Shown one piece after another: positions 7,740 to 11,539 of a stretch of 11,539 nucleotides of DNA. Position 1 is the first letter of the stretch, and each line of letters starts with the position of its first letter. The translations under genes were made by a program, and so were the position numbers. The stretch is taken from assembly GCA_009695395.1 (NCBI GenBank), contig SIBB01000067.1, positions 1-11,539 of the forward strand, given 5' to 3'. The stretch comes from Pedosphaera sp. Its GTDB lineage: Bacteria > Verrucomicrobiota > Verrucomicrobiia > Limisphaerales > SXTU01. Below the pieces are notes generated by a model. It was not told the DNA's origin, searched no databases, and worked only from the letters and a program-made list of their open reading frames with translations.

Positions 7740-8095
7740 TTTGCCGCGAAAGGGCAGTAGCCGGCGTAGGCGCTGAGGCGCTGAGGGACTGAGGCAGCAG
7801 TTGCGCGAGGAGGAACTTGGATTCGAAGTGTCCTTGGCCTCCCTGCATGACTTTCGTGTCATTTGTGGTTCTGCGGCTTTCCCTTGCGGCTCAGTGGCGG
7901 GAATCCGGGCTTGGGCGTTCGAATGAGAGGTGGTTAGCCGTCCGATGAAACTGAGTTTTCCACTGGGATTCAAAGTCAGCCAACCATGATGTGGTGGCTA
8001 TCTCTCGAATTGTCCGGATAATTGACGCAACAATTCTATTGCCTGTCCTCTGCCCACCAGTATGCTGCGCGGCTCAATTCGGGTGTCACGAAACC
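7740..8095. other. 356-base noncoding region upstream of rpoZ, with degenerate repeats
   Basis: No convincing gene was found on either strand. Three 8-base units (GGCGCTGA, GGCGCTGA, GGGACTGA) stand in tandem at 7769-7792. About 40 bases further on, 7825-7880 holds opposite-sense text of the same style (TTGGCCTCCCTGCATGACTT, then TTCGTGTCATTTGTGGTTCT). The two blocks resemble the arms of a decayed intergenic repeat of the 'GGCGCAGAG' type. The last 100 bases are more AT-rich and should carry the rpoZ promoter. The best, weak, candidate is TTGTCC (8010-8015) with TTCTAT (8034-8039), overlapping the small palindrome AATTG-6-CAATT (8020-8035). Confidence 0.5.
7769..7792 (+). repeat. Three tandem 8-base units (GGCGCTGA-like)
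   Basis: Two exact copies of GGCGCTGA are followed by GGGACTGA. They lie in the noncoding stretch just after the YaeQ gene. The short, slightly diverged units resemble the left arm of a dispersed intergenic repeat. Confidence 0.6.
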
Positions 8096-8338
8096 ATGAA
8101 TCCAGAACTCGTCCGCAAGGCTCTTGACCGAGTCATCAACCCTAACATTCTGACCAACCTGCTCTCGCGCCGGGTGCGACAGCTCAACTCCGGGAACCGT
8201 CCGCTCCTCATCGTCCCGCCCAGTATGGGTGCCGCAGACATCGCTCTGTCGGAGATTATCGAGGGGAAGATGAACTGGGACGCGCCGGAGACGCCGGAAG
8301 CGGCGGAACCGCCGCCCAAGAAGCGCCGCAAGCACTAG
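8096..8338 (+). CDS. rpoZ: DNA-directed RNA polymerase omega subunit
   Basis: The product is 80 residues, short but normal for omega. The N-terminal half (MNPELVRKALDRVINPNILT, then NLLSRRVRQLNSGNRPLL) matches the omega forms of Verrucomicrobiota-like bacteria. The core includes the RRVRQL helix and the ADIALSEIIEGKM helix, corresponding to the conserved 'ALxEIxxGKI' region. The tail is Pro/Glu-rich and ends in the basic KKRRKH. Omega binds the beta' subunit and aids polymerase assembly. The frame extends upstream to 7991, but that part has no similarity, so ATG 8096 is chosen. A strong terminator follows at once (8361-8396). Confidence 0.88.
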   Translation: MNPELVRKALDRVINPNILTNLLSRRVRQLNSGNRPLLIVPPSMGAADIALSEIIEGKMNWDAPETPEAAEPPPKKRRKH

Positions 8339-8360
8339 TCGGCCTTCGTTAAATTTCGCG

Positions 8361-8396
8361 CCGGCCAGAAGGTCTCCCTTCTGGCTGGTTTTGTTT
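8361..8396 (+). terminator. Intrinsic terminator of rpoZ, touching the smpB start codon
   Basis: A 12-pair stem (8361-8372 with 8377-8388, one G-T pair) has a TCTC loop; its core is GCCAGAAGG against CCTTCTGGC. It is followed by TTTTGTTT (8389-8396). The T-tract ends directly at the smpB ATG (8397), so there is no room for a separate smpB leader after it. Confidence 0.88.
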
Positions 8397-8852
8397 ATGG
8401 CCGAGATCGTCAGCAACCCCAAGGCCCGCCGGGACTATCACGTCATCGAGACGTTCGAGGCTGGCATCATGCTTCGCGGCACGGAGGTGAAGTCCATCCG
8501 CGCCGGCTATGTGCAGATCGGCGACGCCTTTGCGCGCGTCGAGCGGGACGAGGTCTGGCTGCACAACATGCACATCGAGGAATACAGCCACGGCAACCGC
8601 GAGAACCACGTGCCGAAGGCCCCTCGCAAGCTGCTGCTGCACAAGCCGGAGATTCGCAAACTGCACGAGTTCTCCGCTGTGAAGGGCAACGCGCTCGTCG
8701 CCCTGTCTCTCTACTGGAAGAGCGGGCGTGTGAAGGTCTCGCTCGCCGTGGGCAAGGGTAAGGCGTCGTTTGACAAGCGGGAGGACATCAAGCGCCGCGA
8801 TGACGACCGCGAGATGAAGCGCGAGATGATGCAGCGGCAGAAGGGACGGTGA
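8397..8852 (+). CDS. smpB: SsrA-binding protein SmpB
   Basis: The product is 151 residues, standard length. SmpB binds tmRNA and brings it to stalled ribosomes for trans-translation. Recognisable parts are NPKARRDYHVIETFEAGIML at the N-terminus, GTEVKSIRAGYVQIGDAFA, then MHIEEYS, the RKLLLHKPEI segment, and the basic C-terminal tail KGKASFDKREDIKRRDDDRE that acts in the decoding centre. ATG 8397 is chosen because the family similarity begins within a few residues; the upstream in-frame TTG (8391) lies in the terminator T-tract. No Shine-Dalgarno is possible outside the hairpin. Expression therefore needs readthrough past the rpoZ terminator, a promoter near or inside rpoZ, or a nearly leaderless message. 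The tmRNA gene is not in the window. Confidence 0.96.
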   Translation: MAEIVSNPKARRDYHVIETFEAGIMLRGTEVKSIRAGYVQIGDAFARVERDEVWLHNMHIEEYSHGNRENHVPKAPRKLLLHKPEIRKLHEFSAVKGNALVALSLYWKSGRVKVSLAVGKGKASFDKREDIKRRDDDREMKREMMQRQKGR

Positions 8853-8863
8853 GGAAAGCAAAA

Positions 8864-8884
8864 CGGCGTCCGTGATGGACGCCG
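8864..8884 (-). terminator. Hairpin terminator between convergent smpB and rpmB
   Basis: CGGCGTCC (8864-8871) and GGACGCCG (8877-8884) form 8 perfect pairs around GTGAT. On the minus strand the stem is followed by TTTTGCTTTCC, a U-rich tail, and it lies 36 bases after the rpmB stop, so it best fits as the rpmB terminator. It sits 11 bases after the smpB stop and could also end plus-strand transcripts, but only weakly, as no T-run follows on that strand. Confidence 0.8.
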
Positions 8885-8920
8885 ATTACTGCCGTAGGCA
8901 CGAAGCCCACTGGCCTAGAT

Positions 8921-9187
8921 TCAGGCAGCCTTGGCGGCGGGCTTCTTCCAGATGCGCTTGAGGGGTTTCACCACAAGGCCCTGCTTGATGGCAGATGCGG
9001 TCACGCGGATGTAGCGCACCTCGCCGTTCACGACGGCCTTGACGCGTTGGAGGTTGGGGAAGAAGCGGCGCTTGGTGATGGCGGTGATGTGCGTGCCGAT
9101 GCCGCCTTCGCGTTTCGGTTTACCACTGCGCCAAATCTTGCTGCCCTTCATCGGGCGCTTGCCAGTCAGTTCACAAATGCGTGCCAT
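8921..9187 (-). CDS. rpmB: 50S ribosomal protein L28
   Basis: The product is 88 residues. It begins MARICELTGKRPMKG and continues through KRRFFPNLQRVKAVVNGEVR and the C-terminal ASAIKQGLVVKPLKRIWKK, the full L28 core. A glycine/lysine-rich stretch (about 20-37, SGKPKREGGIGTHITAI) makes the N-terminal loop longer than in E. coli L28, as in Bacteroidota and Verrucomicrobiota forms. L28 is a structural protein of the large subunit. The gene stands alone (no rpmG beside it), ends at its own terminator and is divergent from the large secreted protein gene. Upstream of the ATG on the coding strand, no Shine-Dalgarno is visible; an AT-rich GATAATAT precedes it directly. Confidence 0.96.
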   Translation of the reverse strand: MARICELTGKRPMKGSKIWRSGKPKREGGIGTHITAITKRRFFPNLQRVKAVVNGEVRYIRVTASAIKQGLVVKPLKRIWKKPAAKAA

Positions 9188-9447
9188 ATATTATCAGGTT
9201 TCCAGTTAAAGGAGCGCGTAGTTAGCCAGCACGGCAGGCACCGTGCAAGCACGATTTCTCCCGTTGTGATGATTACTTGGCGCAGCTCATCTTGAAGCTG
9301 CTCACAGGTGCACTCGCAGCAGCGCGGATGAGCTTGGTGCAAGGGCTGAAGACGCTGGAGTGAGCTCGAATATCGAAGGCGGCCATCCGGCCCTGAATTT
9401 CCATTGCCGATCCCCGTCCATCCCCGCCACGTTGCCTCCAATTGACC
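9188..9447. other. 260-base divergent intergenic region (rpmB / secreted protein)
   Basis: The region should hold promoters for rpmB (minus) and the gene at 9448 (plus). Visible structures are CACGG-6-CCGTG around 9227-9245 and the nested hairpin at 9284-9334. On the minus strand TTGCAC (9241-9246) followed by TAACTA is a poor promoter-like pair for rpmB. No tRNA, small RNA family or coding frame is convincing. Confidence 0.4.
9284..9334. repeat. Nested inverted repeat in the rpmB upstream region
   Basis: AGCTCATC (9284-9291) pairs perfectly with GATGAGCT (9327-9334). Inside it GCTGCT (9297-9302) pairs with AGCAGC (9318-9323), leaving a 15-base loop. On the minus strand this would lie about 100 bases upstream of rpmB, in a possible leader. 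On the plus strand it is about 115 bases upstream of the gene at 9448. It could be an r-protein leader structure, an operator or a chance fold. Confidence 0.5.
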
Positions 9448-11539
9448 ATGCAAAAGACACTGTTAAAGCCCCTCGTTCTCACTGCCGCTCTCGTCCTCAC
9501 CCTCCTCACGCTCGGCGCCGCCGACGCGAAAAAAGACGCGAAGGACGCGAAGGACGCGAAGAAAGATAAGCCCGCACCCAAGCCCAAGCCTGCCGGCACG
9601 CAGTGGGACGCGATGGATCTCGGCGCGTTCTACAGCGGCGGATTGCAAGTCGCCGGCGAGAAGGGCGACGTGTTCCGCCCCGCGCTGAAGGGCCTGACTG
9701 TCAATCTCGGCAGCGAGGCTGCGGTGTGTTTTGACATGGAGCGGATGCGGTTCGGCCTCGGCTGGCGTGGCGGTTTTGTGAAGTTGCCCACGGGCCGCGA
9801 GGGCTTGGAAGGTGTGGCTTCTCCCATCGGCGAAGTCGCGTTCAAGTCCGAGGTGCTGCCCGGCTGGGCGGACGCGAGTGGCGGCTTCATCGAACCGAAG
9901 CCGCCGGTGAAGGACGGGCGCGAACTCGTCTCCCACGGCCCGTTGCCGAAGGAGTGGGCCAAGTGGCGTGGCCTCTACGTCCACGGCAAGCAGGTCGTTC
10001 TCAGCTACACCGTCGGCAAGGTCGGCGTGCTCGAACTGCCCGGCTACGACGCCGCGAGCGAGGCGTTCACCCGCACCATTCATATCGAAGGTGCTACCCC
10101 GGCACAGAAGCTTCTGCTCGCCACGGACACGAAGCTCAAGGCCAGCCACAACCTCGCGGGCGCAACGGTCGAGACCACGGCAGCCGGCTGGCTCGTGTTG
10201 AATCTCCCTGCGACCAAGACCGCCACCACCTTCGTCGTCGCGCTGTCCGCCAGCGGGGCCGCGCCCAAGGCCAGCACGGCAAATCTCCCCGCGCTCACCA
10301 AGGGCGGCGCGGCCCAGTGGACGCCCGTTCTTGAGACCGCCGGCCTGCTCGGCAAGGGCGAGGGCGCTTACACTGTGGACACGCTCACCCTCCCCGACGG
10401 CAAGGCCAACCCTTGGAACTCGTGGATTCGCACCAGCGGCTTCGACTTCTTCGCGGACGCGACGAAGGCCGCGATTTGCAGCGTGAGCGGCGATGTGTGG
10501 CTCGTCAGCGGCATTGACGACACGCTGGCGAAGTTGAAGTGGAAGCGCTTTGCCACCGGCCTCTTTCAGCCGCTCGGCCTGAAGATTGTGGACGGCAAAA
10601 TCTACGTGCTGGGCCGCGACCAGATTACCCGCTTGCACGACCTCAACAACGACGGCGAGGCGGACTTCTACGAGAACTTCAACAACGACATCGCCATCAG
10701 CTCCCACTACCACGAGTTTAACCTCGGTCTCGAAACCGACCGCGCGGGCAACTTCTACTTCAACAAAGGCGGCAACCTCGGCGGCGCGAAGCACGCGCAC
10801 CACGGCGTCGTTGCCAAGGTCTCCAAGGACGGCTCGAAGCTCGAAGCCTGGGCCAACGGCCTCCGCGCTCCGAACGGCCTGGGCATGGGCCCGAACGACG
10901 AGCTGACCTCCTCCGACAACGAGGGCAATTGGGTGCCTAGCTCGCGCGTGAACTTGATGAAGCCCGGCGGTTTCTACGGCCACGTCCACACCGCGCACAC
11001 CAGCACGCCGCCGACGGATTACGACAAGCCGCTGTTCTGGCTCCCGCATCAGGTGGACAACTCCAGCGGTGGCCAGGTCTGGGTCACGAGCGACAAGTGG
11101 GGGCCGTTCAAGGGCGATATGCTGCACATGAGCTACGGCAGTTGCTCGCTGTTCAAGGTGATGAAAGAAGAAGTCGGCGGTCAAGTGCAGGGCGGCGCGG
11201 TGCGGTTCCCGCTGAACTTCGAGTCCGGCATCATGCGCGCCCGGTTCAGCCCGCGCGACGGCCAGCTCTACGCCACCGGCTTGCGCGTCTGGCAGAGCAG
11301 CGGCGCGAAGACCGGCGCGTTTCACCGCGTGCGCTACACCGGCAAGACTGTCGCGATGCCGAAGGAACTGCACGTGAAGCCCAACGGTCTCGAAATCACC
11401 TTCACCACCGCGCTCGACGCGAAGACGGCTGCTGACGACGGCAACTGGGCGATTGACCAGTGGAACTACAAGTGGAAGTCGGACTACGGCTCCAAGATGT
11501 ATTCCGCCAACGAGCCAGACAAAGTCATCGGCGAGAACA
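9448..11539 (+). CDS. Large secreted protein with DUF6797-like N-terminus and beta-propeller-like region (3' end outside window)
   Basis: The frame is open for 697 codons to the window edge. It starts with a signal peptide (MQKTLLKPLVLTAALVLTLL, cleavage near residues 25-27) and a Lys/Asp/Ala-rich linker (26-50). The next part (WDAMDLGAFYSGGLQ, NLGSEAAVCFDMERMRFGLG) resembles DUF6797, a domain of Planctomycetes and Verrucomicrobia secreted proteins. From about 350 the sequence looks like a beta-propeller of the sorbosone-dehydrogenase/NHL type, with a calcium-loop-like DLNNDGEAD (398-406), GLRAPNGLGMGPNDE (471-485) and DNEGNW (490-495). Related proteins often carry a C-terminal c-type haem domain; no CxxCH lies in the visible part. 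The site of action is periplasmic or outer surface, probably sugar or polymer oxidation, but this is inferred from family resemblance from memory. ATG 9448 has no Shine-Dalgarno. Confidence 0.85.
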   Translation, partial: MQKTLLKPLVLTAALVLTLLTLGAADAKKDAKDAKDAKKDKPAPKPKPAGTQWDAMDLGAFYSGGLQVAGEKGDVFRPALKGLTVNLGSEAAVCFDMERMRFGLGWRGGFVKLPTGREGLEGVASPIGEVAFKSEVLPGWADASGGFIEPKPPVKDGRELVSHGPLPKEWAKWRGLYVHGKQVVLSYTVGKVGVLELPGYDAASEAFTRTIHIEGATPAQKLLLATDTKLKASHNLAGATVETTAAGWLVLNLPATKTATTFVVALSASGAAPKASTANLPALTKGGAAQWTPVLETAGLLGKGEGAYTVDTLTLPDGKANPWNSWIRTSGFDFFADATKAAICSVSGDVWLVSGIDDTLAKLKWKRFATGLFQPLGLKIVDGKIYVLGRDQITRLHDLNNDGEADFYENFNNDIAISSHYHEFNLGLETDRAGNFYFNKGGNLGGAKHAHHGVVAKVSKDGSKLEAWANGLRAPNGLGMGPNDELTSSDNEGNWVPSSRVNLMKPGGFYGHVHTAHTSTPPTDYDKPLFWLPHQVDNSSGGQVWVTSDKWGPFKGDMLHMSYGSCSLFKVMKEEVGGQVQGGAVRFPLNFESGIMRARFSPRDGQLYATGLRVWQSSGAKTGAFHRVRYTGKTVAMPKELHVKPNGLEITFTTALDAKTAADDGNWAIDQWNYKWKSDYGSKMYSANEPDKVIGEN
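9523..9570 (+). repeat. In-frame GACGCGAAG repeat encoding a Lys-Asp-Ala linker
   Basis: Four copies of the 9-base unit GACGCGAAR occur within 16 codons, followed by AAAGATAAG. They encode Asp-Ala-Lys repeats (residues 26-41) right after the signal peptide, before a Lys/Pro-rich spacer. The exact codon repetition suggests growth by slippage. Confidence 0.85.

Noticed and set aside
7299..7973. Minus-strand frame covering the YaeQ gene and the noncoding gap
   Set aside because: Mostly antisense to the YaeQ-family gene and low-complexity over the gap; no family resemblance.
7991..8095. Upstream extension of rpoZ
   Set aside because: The 35 added residues have no omega similarity and cross the likely promoter region.
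9188..9447. Possible small RNA or tRNA in the divergent gap
   Set aside because: No cloverleaf, SRP, 6S or tmRNA core motifs were recognised; only local inverted repeats are visible.
9463..11373. 636-codon minus-strand open frame
   Set aside because: It is a shadow of the secreted protein gene; the plus frame has a signal peptide and recognisable domains, the minus frame does not.

Overview
The window is GC-rich, densely coding bacterial DNA. It probably comes from the Verrucomicrobiota (Limisphaerales/Pedosphaera-like) or a near relative. This is inferred from the large secreted protein of a PVC-superphylum type at the right end, the form of ribosomal protein L28, short palindromic intergenic repeats, and starts that mostly lack Shine-Dalgarno sequences. 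There is no mobile element, CRISPR array, tRNA or rRNA.

Left region (1-2516, + strand). The window opens inside a SAM-I (S-box) riboswitch. The last part of the aptamer (3' half, P4 and the 3' strand of P1) lies at 1-42 and a strong intrinsic terminator at 64-100. GATGAGAAG (34-42) can pair either with the aptamer or with CTTCTCATC (68-76), which is the standard S-box switch. Downstream is a tight gene set: a threonine-synthase-family PLP enzyme, a ubiquitin-like sulfur carrier ending in Gly-Gly, a NIL-domain protein and a DUF309 protein. SAM control of a 'threonine synthase' linked to a sulfur carrier suggests that the cluster makes homocysteine/methionine, perhaps by protein-thiocarboxylate sulfur transfer onto an activated homoserine. 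This is the main discovery candidate.

Middle region (2539-7739). On the minus strand a secreted M28-family zinc peptidase is followed by a beta-CASP metallo-beta-lactamase-fold protein (RNA nuclease family). Divergently, on the plus strand, is a membrane-anchored L,D-transpeptidase with a peptidoglycan-binding domain and a LysM-like segment. A large hairpin then separates it from a YaeQ-family protein.

Right region (7740-11539). A 356-base noncoding stretch with degenerate short repeats precedes rpoZ (RNA polymerase omega) and smpB (trans-translation). An intrinsic terminator sits directly against the smpB start codon. Ribosomal protein gene rpmB (L28) is convergent with smpB, with a shared hairpin terminator. 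Divergent from rpmB is a long secreted protein with a DUF6797-like N-terminus and a beta-propeller-like region, running off the right edge.
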